A stretch of DNA of 64,000 nucleotides, taken from Meandrina meandrites. Lineage: Eukaryota > Cnidaria > Anthozoa > Scleractinia > Meandrinidae. The notes under the pieces are model-generated. The model was not told where the DNA came from and made no database searches. It saw only the letters and a program-made list of their open reading frames with translations. Below are positions 11,338 to 21,291 of this stretch, one piece after another. Within the stretch, counting starts at the first letter, position 1; each line of letters starts with the position of its first letter. The stretch spans positions 29,710,598-29,774,597 of the forward strand of contig OY855903.1 in NCBI GenBank assembly GCA_963693305.1. The letters run 5' to 3'. Made by a program: the position numbers and the translations under genes.

Positions 11338-11382
11338 ATCTAAAGTAAACAGCGGAAGGTATCTTAAAACTGTACGGAACAA

Positions 11383-12064
11383 TGATCTGTCTTTGAAAGA
11401 AAAAAAAGAAAAAGAGTTAGTGATAGCGCAGGGAGAGAAAAAGACAGAAAGAGAAATATAAAAAGACCAACAGATTCTTTTCATTCAAGCATACAACGTG
11501 GTCCAGAATATATTTGTACTTGTTGTGATCAGCTGTGGTATAAGTCATCTGTTAAAAAATGTGTCCACAAGGTATATAGACATTGTTCTTCGGATATAGT
11601 TAATTGTTGTGTTACTGGGGTAACAAGTGTAAATAAAATTGAATGGATTTTTTTAACTTGTCACTCAAATTTGTTGAAGGGAAGGTTACCTTCGTGCGCA
11701 AAAGCAAATGGAATGTGTTTTCCGCCGAAGCCAGTTCTAAGTGTTGAATTTAACTTCACTTGAAGAGAGACTTGTTGCTCCACATATTTGTTTTATGCAG
11801 TTGCGTGAACTTCCAAGAGGAAGACAACTTAAGATTTGTGGAGCGGTTGTTAATGTTCCTGCTAATGTTAATTCTACAGTGAGTTCTCTTCCAAGAGCAT
11901 TTGATGATTCTTATACAGTAGCTGTGAAACTTAAAAGACATCTTGCTTATAAACATCATTATCAGTTTGAAGTTGTGAGACCCAAGAAAGTGTTGGATGC
12001 AGCTAGGTATCTTGTTAGTTCAAGTGAGCTTTTTAATAATGAGGGATACTGTGGAGGGCGGTAA
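11383..12064 (+). pseudogene. DUF6570-like region of the Helitron polyprotein, frameshifted
   Basis: A forward frame from 11383 runs through a basic stretch into RGPEYICTCCDQLWYKSSV and a Cys/His-rich region. It continues to WIFLTCHSNLLKGRLPSCAK and PKPV, and stops at 11761. The match then continues in the next frame from 11741: LNLTSLEERLVAPHICFMQL, ELPRGRQLKICGAVVNVPAN and YKHHYQFEVVRPKKVLDA, stopping at 12064. This order (C-x2-C finger, TCH...LKGxxP, SLEERL, LPRG, VNVPAN, VRPxKV) is the conserved region found in front of Helitron-like N-terminal domains in animals. One frameshift near 11740 interrupts it. The gap to the OTU piece also carries stops. Confidence 0.7.
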
Positions 12065-12552
12065 CGGCAAATGAATTTTATAAGGAGAATATTGAAGACA
12101 TTCATACGAATAATAGTGATTCTGATGTTGCTGGTAACATTGTTGACAAAAATGATGAGTGGTGTGAAGTAGATGAACGTCCATCAGGAGTCACAGATAC
12201 TTTGCTGCAAGATCCAGAAGCGACAGAAGAGGTTGACAGAATAATAAACGTTGTTCCTGCAGAGAGTAGTAGACCGTAAAGGACTTTTGATTGACAAAGA
12301 TTCAGAGTTTTTAGCTTTTTTAGCTTTAGCTGTCCAGACACAGTAAACAAATTAATTCGTTTGGATGAAGGATTTAGAGTTTTCAAGAATGCACGTGGTT
12401 CACCAAGCTACTTTGAACGTTGGAAATCCAACATGGTTTTGCTCTTTTTCAGCAGCAGAAACAAGATGGAATCATCTGTTAAAAATTTTGGGAAGACTGG
12501 TAGACCACAGAGAGTACAGTGATTGTGAAATCAATGAAATGACTTGGCAAAA
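12061..12552 (+). pseudogene. Helitron-like N-terminal domain, first part (interrupted)
   Basis: The frame from 12061 encodes an acidic spacer (NSDSDVAGNIVDKNDEWCEV, then TLLQDPEATEEVDRI and NVVPAES) and stops at 12277. Beyond it lie RLDEGFRVFKNARGSPSYF and, in another frame, GNPTWFCSFSAAETRWNHLL followed by YSDCEINEMTWQ, ending at 12550. GNPTWFxSFSAAETRW is a hallmark of the Helitron_like_N domain that precedes the HUH endonuclease. A block normally found between the spacer and RLDEG appears deleted. Continuity is then broken by insertion of the 2.4 kb element, and the protein resumes at about 14974 with ERIQNDPVTYARNFDYM. Confidence 0.7.
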
Positions 12553-14968
12553 ACATAGGCACGCTAAGCGTGCAGGAGTTATTTTTTCAATTGATTGGGT
12601 GGCTTGGGGTAGAACTGGGTGTTAGTCCTGTTGGGATGGTTTATTGAGCTATTTGTGCATGGTTCATGTGCACGGTCTATCGCGCTGACTAAGAGCTACT
12701 TTTGGAAAAATAACTCAAAAACAATTTAAAAAGAAATTGTGCAAATGTTATAAAATTAGGCTGCTTTCCCTTGTAAATATGACTGTGGTGTGCAACCGAT
12801 CGATCGAACCATACTGTTGAAGACAAAAAATACGTCAGTAATTTCTTCAAACATAAACAGAAAAAAATATCTGGTAGTCACTTTTAAGGTTACCTTGATG
12901 TTTAACTATCCATCCCCTTTCATTCCAAGCCGAAAAAAAACCGCTAAGTACATCAAAACATGGATTGAAAACTGTTGACAACATTTACCGTAAACATGAT
13001 CACAAAATCGCAAACACGCTCCCTAAGAAAGCCAAATTGACCCAGAAATTGCAAACGAATAGCCAGATGGAACAAGAACAAAGTATTCTCGGGTTTCTGA
13101 AATGGCTCCATTATTTTCATCATCAATATAAAACAGAAACCTTTCTGCAAGCAAGGACGACTTTCTTTCGACGAACGCGAGAAACAAACAACTCTAGTCA
13201 CCAGTGCATTTCGGCCAAACCACATGACGATTTTACTTGGACTGGTACAATATGTAATTTCGCAACCAGAAGCAGAAACGTGCCCTAACTTGTAAGCGTA
13301 ACATGATCAGTATCGATATTCCCACGGCCGTGCTAAAAATAGCTGTCGATGAAGTTGTGTGACACGCTTGACTGCACACCCAAAAAGCTAGTTTTCTTTT
13401 CAGCCGTTGTTTTTTGCGTGACGAGCCCAAACAACGGCTGTAAAGGAGACTACCAAAAAGCTGGCTATCTTTTTTTTTCTTTTGCCTATGAGTAAACGTA
13501 CATGTAACTGCAACCGCTTTGCGTTGGGAATATTAAATACACTAAAAAGGTATTGCGTCAGCCATGGAATGAGCTGACATTGCAGCTTTCACTTTCGGTA
13601 TGTGACAAACAAGATTATGTTTACTTTGCATGTTTATTTTGCCAGAAGCGACGGTCGTTAATTTGTTTGCAATTTTGCGACTATTTCTTGTCGGTTTAGC
13701 CAGTTGAAGTGAATATTTTGGCTGTTTCATCGAGGCGAGTTCAGAGATCTGAAGAAAATAAATTTGGCCGACGTAAACACTTGCAAGCATTACGTCATTG
13801 GTACGGAAATAACCGCATTGCACCGCCGTACTACTAAAGATAGCCATCAACAATCGGATGCGAAGCTTGAAATGCGAGACTCGCACAACGACTACTATAC
13901 CTTCCTGCGGCCCTCACTCGCGGCACAAATGATGATTTTCTCTTTCCGTGCCATCCAACTACGTTGTCAAAACACCTGAGGGGAAATTTAATATTTGCCG
14001 AGCAGACAAAACGTGCCCTTGTAACATCATCACGTTATGAGCTTTTCAAATGATCGTACAATAAATAACTCATGACCGCCCATGTGAAGTCCTACTATTC
14101 CTAAGCAGGAAATGTCGAACCTTCTCCGACCACATTCCAACCTCACGAAAATACCTATTATTTGGCAACTCTTGAACCCAAATAAACCCACATGCCTCAA
14201 CCTATTACAAATACGTTATTCTTTGGGGGAAAACCTTGAGAGGTTTATGGTCGCTCGTGTTATTACTTAGCCAAAGCTCCTACTAATGCTATACTTTTAA
14301 CCGAGAGAAAACAGTTTAAACACCGCGCGGTTAGAATCTCAAAGATTTCTCGTTTAATTTCTTTAACACTCGCCCTTACAAACAACCCACAGTGCGTCAG
14401 TTTGTTCTCATTTGGGGACCAAAACAAAATGTTGAGCAAACACACAACACTGACATAAAAAATGGAAGTCACAACATTAAATTTATTCTCAATACACATA
14501 TTTATTCTACTCAAAAACATCATAAATTGTAAATGAAGTGGTCAACAAATACTATACCCATATTCTGTCGTCAACTGAACTAGTTAATTCCGTAAACCAA
14601 GAGAATCACCTTCAACACCATGAAATTTCCAAACACTTTTCAGTTTCAGAACCCACACACAATGTTCTCACCCAAAGCTACATAAAAATCAAGAACTGGA
14701 ATAGAGACTTCAGGCCAACACAGCCTAATAAGGTCGAATCTTTAGCAAAACAAAGATGGCCGTACCTTGAATCCAAAACAAATATTCATGAAAACGATCC
14801 ATATATACAAGCCGCAATTTGATTGGTCCTTGATAGAATCCCAAATCTGATTGGTGTGAAATACATACATGAATGATCCACCCAACCAACATCCAACATC
14901 CATCCACCCACTTAATAGCCAAATACGTCTTCACGCCGACTAAGAGTTATTTTTTAAAAAAATAACTC
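12553..14968 (+). mobile_element. Non-autonomous Helentron/Helitron2-like element, copy 1 (2.4 kb), inserted in the Helitron ORF
   Basis: Starts ACATAGG followed by the 15-nt palindrome GCACGCTAAGCGTGC (12559-12573) and then GGAGTTATTTTTT. It ends with a perfect palindrome of GAGTTATTTTTT and its complement (14944-14968). The GAGTTATTTTTT motif is therefore an inverted repeat that is terminal at one end and lies about 20 bp inside, next to a stem-loop, at the other. That is the asymmetric arrangement described for Helitron2/Helentron elements. The right-end sequence GACTAAGAG(T/C)TA...AAATAACTCAA is repeated near the left end (about 12688-12722). No long ORF; the longest (114 codons, minus, 13542-13886) is conserved among copies. 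It is flanked by A-runs, with no convincing target duplication. Confidence 0.75.
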
Positions 14969-14972
14969 AAAA

Positions 14973-15652
14973 AGTCAGAACGTATTCAAAATGACCCTGT
15001 TACCTACGCACGGAACTTTGATTATATGATTCAACGACTTATTCATGATGTGTTGAAAAGTGAAGTTATGCCTGTTGGAGAGATTACAGATTTTTTTTAC
15101 AGAGTTGAATTTCAGCAAAGAGGAAGTCCTCATATTGATGCGTTACTGTGGATAAAAAATGCTCCACAGTTTGAAGTAGATAGCAATGATAAAATAGTAG
15201 AGTTTGTTGACAAATATTTAACCTGTGAAAAGAATAATTCCGCTAATATGGTTAATTTTATCAATTAACAGACTCATAGACATGCTAAAAAATGTAAGAA
15301 AAAAGGTCAGAAAATTTGCAGATTTAATTTTCCACTACCTCCTATGCGAAAAACAATGGTTCTTAGTCCTGTTAGTAAGGAGAGTTTTACTGATGATCAG
15401 CTGAAAGATATCAAAGATAGATCTGATAGGATAAAAGAATTACTTGATGACATGAAATATGGTGATGATTTCAACTTCGATGAGTTTCTTTATAGGTTGG
15501 GTATAACTGAACAGCAGTATATATGTGCAGTAAGATTTTCGCTTAATCGTGATACTGTGTTATTAAAAAGAGCACCATCTGAAATAAGAATCAACAATTA
15601 CAAGAGTGTTCATTTGAGAGTGTGGCAACCCAATATGGATATGCAGTCTTAA
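14973..15652 (+). pseudogene. Helitron replication-initiator (HUH) domain, truncated and mutated
   Basis: After the inserted element the Helitron frame resumes with ERIQNDPVTYARNFDYM, then MPVGEITDFFYRVEFQQRGS and PHIDALLWIKNAP. It continues through KYLTCEKN, TAA (15266), and HRHAKKCKKKGQKICRFNFP, LPPMRKTMVL, to NYKSVHLRVWQPNMDMQ and a stop at 15650. GEIxDFFYRVEFQQRGSPH is the Rep motif 2 region. The canonical second His of the His-hydrophobic-His metal site is Asp here (PHID, codons at 15131-15139). The Tyr motif and the whole helicase domain are missing; the sequence changes to hAT-like material soon after. The copy is inactive. Confidence 0.75.
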
Positions 15653-15790
15653 AATTAAATGTACGCTTTTCAATTTGCGATAACCTGACACCGTCAGTAA
15701 TGCAGCCAGCAAGGTCACAGAAAGCTTTAAAGTTTTAAGTAACATGAGACATGCAGCACCACGTGCTTTTGATTATCTCTAGCTACTGAG

Positions 15791-16623
15791 ATGGATGTCA
15801 GATTTGTCACAAAAACAACCTTACAACGTCTCATTTCATCGGGAGATGTTGCCTCTAACAAAGAGAAAGTTTTCTATAATGGTGTGCAGGCGTTTCATCT
15901 GAAGGCTTATGGATATGCCATTTCCCATCTGCCTGTTGATGATCCTGTCCTCCTTAATGCAGAGTTTGTACAATTTGAGGATAGAGAGCACTTGTCTATA
16001 TCTATGCCACAATTTTTTGTTGATAGGTAATAATCTTATTTGTTTTATCGAGATTTAAAGCAGCATTCATCCTTTCGTACACAACTTTCTACAAGATAGA
16101 TACGGTCTGATTTATATCTTTACATTTTGTCTGTTATACAGATTGTCTCTAACTACTTGGTGTATGGTGATATCTTTCAAGTATCCAGACTTATTGCCAT
16201 ACTGCTCTGCCCTTGAAATGGAAGAACGTTCACAGGAGTTCAATGACTTTGTCATGCTGGAAGAAGATGATGTACCATCTGCCGTCATAGAGGGAGCCAA
16301 AGCTGAAACAAGTGATGGGAGATATAGGGCGGACGTGATTTGGAACTCCATCAATTGCATGAAACGACCTGACGGGCAGAGCCACTTTCTAAGACTCTCA
16401 AACATTGTTCTCTTGGTGTTAACCATTCCTCATTCTAATGCCACAGAAGAGTCTTCTCGCTCATAAGAAAAAACAAAACTGCATTCAGGCCACTGTTAAG
16501 ATGGAGTTGCAGAATGGTGGCCCAATGAGTAAATATGATTTTATGCCAACTGTTCTCAGTGAGGCAAAGAAAGCGACAATGCATTATAATAATTTGCACT
16601 CCAGTAATTCTAAAAAGACTTAA
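15791..16623 (+). pseudogene. C-terminal half of a hAT-like transposase-derived gene, with a preserved intron
   Basis: 15791-16026 encodes RFVTKTTLQRLISSGDV then KVFYNGVQAFHLKAYGYAIS and DPVLLNAEFVQFEDREH. A GT donor follows at 16027 and an AG acceptor ends at 16141. Joining them keeps frame: FVDR then LSLTTWC and FKYPDLLPYC. The protein continues with RYRADVIWNSINCM and LSNIVLLVLTIPHSN, then, after a frame slip near 16445, EESSRS or LLAHKKKQNCIQATVKMELQ and VLSEAKKATMHYNNLHSS. The LxxPHSNAxEE(R) region followed by a TVK block is the dimerisation-like C-terminus of the family whose N-terminal half is at 7300-7930. A frameshift in the LTIPHSNA/EERVFS region and loss of the front half make it a pseudogene. 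Confidence 0.6.
16027..16141 (+). other. Intron of the hAT-like gene (115 bp, GT-AG)
   Basis: Donor GTAATA after GATAG and acceptor TTATACAG. Removing it restores one reading frame between two conserved blocks, so the copy derives from an intron-bearing DNA-level insertion rather than a processed transcript. Confidence 0.65.
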
Positions 16624-17085
16624 GCTTTTGTGAAAATCAAGTTGACCTTGCACTTCAATAGCTGTAAGATGTGTGTACAATTTTTAAGGACTAGATAAGT
16701 GGTGTGGTTAGATCAGACCCGCTTTATAACGTGCCCCTCGTTTAGTAGTTAACAAACATTGTCGCGAGTCACCAACAGGGATTGTAAAAACCTGTAAGAA
16801 ATATAGGCTCAAGTGACGAAAAGAAATTTAGACGCCATCTTGGCTGTTAATGTTATGAATATTTTTAGTTGAGAATGGAAGTTTTGCCAACTCTTTGTAT
16901 CTTTGATAGTTGTATAAGAAATTGCACGACCACGAGGGCTCATGCAAAACTTTCAAAACATCACTCGTGCCTATAGTACCTATTAATGACGTATTGTAAA
17001 AGGTTACGCGATTTGTTTAGTAGTATACTCAACAATTAAAAATCCTTCATTTGTTTTTAAAATATCTGGGTGAGCTTTAGAAACC
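16624..17085. other. No recognisable feature
   Basis: Unassigned sequence. A GCCATCTTGGC motif near 16832 resembles a YY1-type site but has no gene beside it. Confidence 0.35.
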
Positions 17086-17087
17086 TT

Positions 17088-17226
17088 CCTCGGATAAATC
17101 TTCGGAAGACTTCAGCTCAACTCCAAAAGTCTTCGGATCAACATCGGAAATCATCGGAAGTCTTCGGTAACCTTTGGAAATCTTCGGGTCAACTTCGGAG
17201 GTCTTCGGAAGTCCTCGGAAATCTTC
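17088..17226. repeat. CTTCGGAA minisatellite
   Basis: About ten imperfect copies of a 12-18 bp unit built on (T)CTTCGGAAGTCTTCGG and variants such as ATCTTCGGGTCAACTTCGG. No coding signal. Confidence 0.75.
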
Positions 17227-17669
17227 CTTCAATTTTCCAGGTGTAAGGGTTAGGTAAACATTGGCAGCCCTAAGTCGATTGTTTTTTTGGGAAATCTATT
17301 TAATGGGGGATCAGGGTCATTGTTTTTTTCTTGGGGAGGGGGTGGGGGTAGGTTGAAGCCAGTGTGGAAAAAAAAATCTCCAGATTTCAGATCTCCAGAG
17401 GTTGGCATCTCTGCATGCGTTATCCCTATCAAAACGGAACCAGAAAGATACACTGGACTATTTTACCCTTCTGTTGCAGACCGGCGACAAACAATGTAAA
17501 GAAACGTTACTGTACTCGAAGCACAAACATAAAATTCTTAGCGACAGCGCAGACAACGGTCGAATAGTATCCCAGATACAATTCGTTGCATCTTATATTA
17601 TCCACAAAAATACGAAATGTGCCGTAGAGAAAGCGGCATTATTTCATGGTGGATCCTTGAGACGTTAGG
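17227..17669. other. Upstream flank of piggyBac copy 2
   Basis: Short purine-rich open frames (17287-17668) lack family resemblance. The left piggyBac terminus expected to read TTAACCCTTTCAC was searched for by eye and not found, so the 5' end is probably lost. Confidence 0.35.
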
Positions 17670-19258
17670 TTTGAAGAATACAGGGCAATTTTCGGCAATT
17701 CAGATGGAGAAGACACCAGTAATATTGATGGAGATAGTTCCGATATAGATTTCGAAGGTATTGATGAAGATGGCGAGGAAAGTGATGAAGAAATTGACAA
17801 CGAAGGAGCTGCCAAAAACAACGATGAAAAGCCACAGCAACAATGGACGGCTAACCTCAGCAACATCGCTGTTGGCGAATTTTCTGCACAATCGGGAATT
17901 GTCGTAGGCGTTGAAGACGAGCCTAAAAGCTGATAATTTTTTTACCTTGATGTTTGGTGTAGATCTTTTTGCCAAAATCGTGGAGAAGACAAACCGCTAT
18001 GCTCACCCAAAAATTAGCCGACAACACACGCTTTGCTCGATGGCGCGACATCACTAAACCTGAAGACTTACTTTGGAATTTGTGTTATCATGGGGTTGAA
18101 TATCCTTCCACATTTTTATGGGCAATGAAGGAATAAAGCAAGTGATGCCCAAGAACAGGTTCAAAGAAATAAGCCAATATTTGCATCTCAATGATACGAG
18201 TCGAGAACCGGCGCGTGGAGATGCCAATTTTGACAGCCTTTACAAATGCCGCCCTGCTTTGACCGCCGTGCTGAGAAATGTTCAGTGCTGTTATTCGCCC
18301 ACAAAAAACATTTCCATCGATGAGGGGATGATAGCGTTTAAGGTTAGACTATCATTTCGGCAATATTTACCAGCTACACCGACGAAATGCGGAATAAAAG
18401 TGTGGATGGCGGCCGATGCTTCAAATGGCTATGTTGTCAATTTTTCTGTTTACCTTGGAAGCGACGGGCAAATTTGAAGGCGCCATGGGCTTGGATACAA
18501 TGTGGTTATGGATATGGCACGTCCCTTTCTAAGAGGAAATCATCATGTTTTCTTCGACAATTTCTTTTCAAGCCCTATTCTTTTAGAACATTTGCTTGCA
18601 CAGCAAACATACGCTTGTTCTACTGTAAGATGCACATGCAAAGATCTGCCGTCATGTGCTAAGAATAAACTTGGCCAGCCAGGACAAACTATTATGCAAC
18701 AGAGAGGGAGCCGACAAGTAGCACGACAAGCGAGATGGGGCATTTTTGTCAACAAATGTTTCGCCAGAAGAGCCTTCCCGTACCATGCAACGCAAAAAGA
18801 ACGGAAGAAACATTGACATTCAAAAGCCCTGTGTCTCAGATGTTAACACGGCAAATATGGGAGGAGTTGATCGAGCCGATCAATTTCGCTCATATTACAC
18901 CATAGGAGGGCATTCGCGAAAGTGGTATAGATGTATCTTTTGGTTTCTTTTTAATATTCTTGAATGTGAGCACCGAAGAAGTCGCCATCAGTGGAAACGA
19001 GCACAAGCCACTTTTCGTCTGATAAATGGCTACAACTGCCGAAAGCGACAAGCCAACCAAGTGGCAGATCAAGAGCCCCAAAGAAATCACTAAGCAACTC
19101 GCATCAAAGGCCGAAAGAAAGAGTGCGTGCAGTGCAAATCTGCTGGCCGAAAAACACCGAAAGGCTACGCAGTTGAAACAAGAAACAAATGCCAACAGTG
19201 CGGTGTTGCGTTGTGTAAAGTGGGGTGCTTCGACACTTATCACCGTGAAGACGCTTGA
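17670..19258 (+). pseudogene. piggyBac transposase (copy 2), near full length but frameshifted
   Basis: The order is that of a complete transposase. An acidic N-terminus (17670-17933) contains EYRAIFGNSDGED and DIDFEGIDEDGEES. Then come MFGVDLFAKIVEKTNRYA and RWRDITKPEDLLW, followed by 18118-18477 with MPKNRFKEISQYLHLND, KNISIDEGMIAFKVRLSFRQ and KCGIKVWMAADASNGYVVNF. 18502 onward gives MARPFLRGNHHVFFDNFFSS, 18746 onward gives NTANMGGVDRADQFRSYY and SRKWYRCIFWFLFN, and a Cys-rich C-terminus (about 19120-19258) gives ECVQCKSAGRKTPKGY, NKCQQCGVALCKVGC and YHREDA. Asp residues in SIDE, FFDN and GVDRADQ fit the piggyBac DDD. At least four frameshifts or stops (about 17931, 18470, 18490 and 18725) inactivate it. 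Confidence 0.88.
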
Positions 19259-19603
19259 ACATTGGATTTCATTTCATTATCTCTTATTTCTGTTTTAGCG
19301 AATAAGATAAAGTAACCTGTAAATATGCAACACACATTGGATATGACATTCATTTTCTTGATATTTTACATTTGTGAAGTTTGGAGTGACTTAACTTAGA
19401 CAATTTTTTCCTATGTGTATTTTAAGTTTTTCATTAAAAAGAATAATGCTTCAGCAATAATTTCCAATACAAAGTTTGGACTGTAAAGGCCTCAAATTCT
19501 ACTGAGCATGCATGTCTTTAATTTTGGTTGACTTATTGTGTGACTATTCTAATTAGCTCCAGGAATAACAGGCGCTGAGGCCCATGAGGAGTGAAAGGGT
19601 TAA
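19259..19603 (+). mobile_element. 3' non-coding end and right terminus of piggyBac copy 2 with TTAA
   Basis: About 340 bp after the stop, the sequence ends CCCATGAGGAGTGAAAGGG directly before TTAA (19600-19603). Its complement, TTAACCCTTTCACTCC, matches the usual CCCTTT-type piggyBac terminus and the TTAA target. This fixes the right edge of copy 2 at 19599. Confidence 0.65.
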
Positions 19604-19613
19604 ATTGAAGACA

Positions 19614-19754
19614 ATGCCAATACCAAGAATTGCAAAAGAAATGGCTGAAGATTTGCATCAAGTAAAAAAGTTGGCAATGAAAGTAAAGAAAAGCAACATG
19701 AAACCATTTTTAGGAGTTAGTCCACATGAGAACCAGGTGTTAACATGGTGTTAA
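19614..19754 (+). pseudogene. Short coding-like remnant (46 codons), unassigned
   Basis: ATG at 19614 to TAA at 19752-19754. It encodes a lysine-rich peptide (MAEDLHQVKKLAMKVKKSNM, then PFLGVSPHENQVLTW). The start of a UBE2L-like ubiquitin-conjugating enzyme has a similar rhythm (helix, MKxF, HENxxLTW), but the sequence after the stop shows no E2 active-site region, so the assignment is weak. It begins 11 bp after the piggyBac TTAA, so it may be an exon fragment of the locus into which piggyBac inserted. Confidence 0.25.
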
Positions 19755-20218
19755 GGTGATATTGACCTTATCTTCTGTTGTGAGAATGCAGTGCAAATAC
19801 TTCCTAGAAATGTTTTGCCTCAGTTTCACTGCTCATATGTTCTTCCTCAGTGAGACCGAAATCAGGCACCTGAACAATTAATTGTAAAGCAGTCCAAATG
19901 ATCCACAACCAGTAGTTGCATCACTTGCTGGGCTTCATGTTGATTTTAAATCACTCTTAACATTAGTTGGAGCGTGTTACATAAAGAACTTTGTCATCAG
20001 TTACTGTTTAAAAAAGATGTTAATTTCAAAAGATAACGACCAGCAAAGAAGTGGTATCCTGTGCCTATTGAGGGAAACCGTCGTATGGTGGGAGAACAGA
20101 TTTGTGGAACCAATCAAGACCAAGGCTCGAAAATTTTTCTGAAGTTCTTATAGCCATGGGCTAGCTGGCATTGCTTCTTTACTAGCCCTAAGCCTGAGAG
20201 CTCTAGCCCTCTTTCAGT
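19755..20218. other. Unassigned sequence
   Basis: One frame shows LAGLHVDFKSLLTLVGACY followed by stops. No family recognised. Confidence 0.3.
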
Positions 20219-20464
20219 TCAGTTGTTGCTCTTTCTTTCAATTTGTGTTGTATTCGCACTCCACATCCTTCGTGCTTCCACAAACGCTGATGACTCTTCA
20301 ATGGGTAATCGCGAAAGATTTATGTAACAGAGTGCTGGATTTGTCCGCTTAAGATGATATTTGCGACAGTTGTGGCGAAACATTGCACCCTTTTCCTCAT
20401 CATACGCTACCCATTCCAATTTTGTTTTCCACTCATTAAAAGAAACAAAGCGAAATACATTCAT
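20219..20464 (-). pseudogene. Possible hAT/ZMYM-type TTF zinc-finger N-terminus
   Basis: On the minus strand FNEWKTKLEWVAYDEEKGAM is followed by FRHNCRKYHLKRTNPAL. This resembles the start of the TTF-type zinc finger found at the N-terminus of hAT-like proteins (KWL...PWLxYDxxxGxMxCxxC). The first Cys position is Arg or His here and the rest of the finger is out of frame, so it would be a decayed copy. No further transposase sequence was recognised on this strand nearby. Confidence 0.35.
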
Positions 20465-20939
20465 AACATCCCACGTGCTACATGCCTCTTTGCACTAACC
20501 AACATCTTTTCTAAATATTTCAATGCAGATCTTGCCAGTTGGTATGAGTAGTCCTGTAAAAGTGAACCACTTGGTTCAATGATCGAATGATGGCAGATTC
20601 ACATACAATCTTTGCCAGTTAATGGAAAAATTGGTTTAACTGATTTGGGTAAAGTTTGCACGTGTCCAGCCAGTTGTCAGTAAGGGATTTTAAACAAGAA
20701 CTTAAGACCAAAACACTTTTCAGAAAGCCTAACATCAGTAAAGTCAAGTTTAATTAGTTATTCCTGTCAATTTGTTTTTTTTTTGTGAGAAAAGTTTGTT
20801 TGAAACTGCCTTTTCCCCTCTTTTTGGGCTTTCTCTTTGTGGGCTCATTAAGTGTATCAGCAGTATGTTCTTACATGATATTGGGAGCACGGATTTCATA
20901 AACAAGAAGAAAACAAGTGATATAAGCTGAAAGTGTGTC

Positions 20940-21291
20940 ATTCCTTCAGAAACCTGAGAAGTGTACAGCCATTTCAGTTTGAGCCAACCTATCCTCCTTG
21001 TGAAGAAGCAGTTGACCCCGAGGACAGAAGTGAAGAAGGAGACAGTGAAGCAAATCTTGATTTTTGAGTTGGGAACAACGGGTGGCGCATTTGAGATATC
21101 GACAGCTGAATGATGTTTTTGCTGCCAAGAACTGGAGGCCCTCAATCAAAAGTTTGAGTCAGGGGTTGAGTAAACAACCGACCACGCAAAGTTTAGGATT
21201 GTTTGCCTGGATATGGACGTGCTTAATAGTGCCCTTGCTGCAATTTACAATGCATGCTGTAATCCCTTTCTGGAACCCATTGTGAACAGGT
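20940..21291 (+). pseudogene. Remnant of a P2X7-intracellular-like zinc-binding domain gene
   Basis: The frame reads FRNLRSVQPFQFEPTYPPCE, EDRSEEGDSEANLDF and a stop. In the shifted frame it continues LGTTGGAFEISTAE, stop, CFCCQELEALNQKFE, stop, HAKFRIVCLDMDVLNSALAA and NPFLEPIVNR, followed by a GTTAGT donor-like site at 21292. The order QPYxFEP - acidic stretch - CxCCxE - FxxVCLxxxVLxxA matches the P2X-purinoceptor-7 C-terminal ballast-type domain proteins that are abundant in corals. Several stops and loss of the WC-x-C-x-C core mark it as dead. Attribution rests on the spaced motif only. Confidence 0.4.

Noticed and set aside
12790..13288. Plus-strand open frames inside the 2.4-kb element, present in all three copies
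   Set aside because: They are near-identical only because the copies are recent. Composition shows no domain and the frames break by indels between copies.
15653..15790. Continuation of the Helitron into its helicase domain
   Set aside because: No Walker A/B or other Pif1-type helicase motifs were visible on either strand before the hAT-like block starts.
19614..19754. Ubiquitin-conjugating (UBE2L-like) gene
   Set aside because: Resemblance is limited to about 40 residues and there is no downstream catalytic Cys region, so I list it only as an unassigned remnant.
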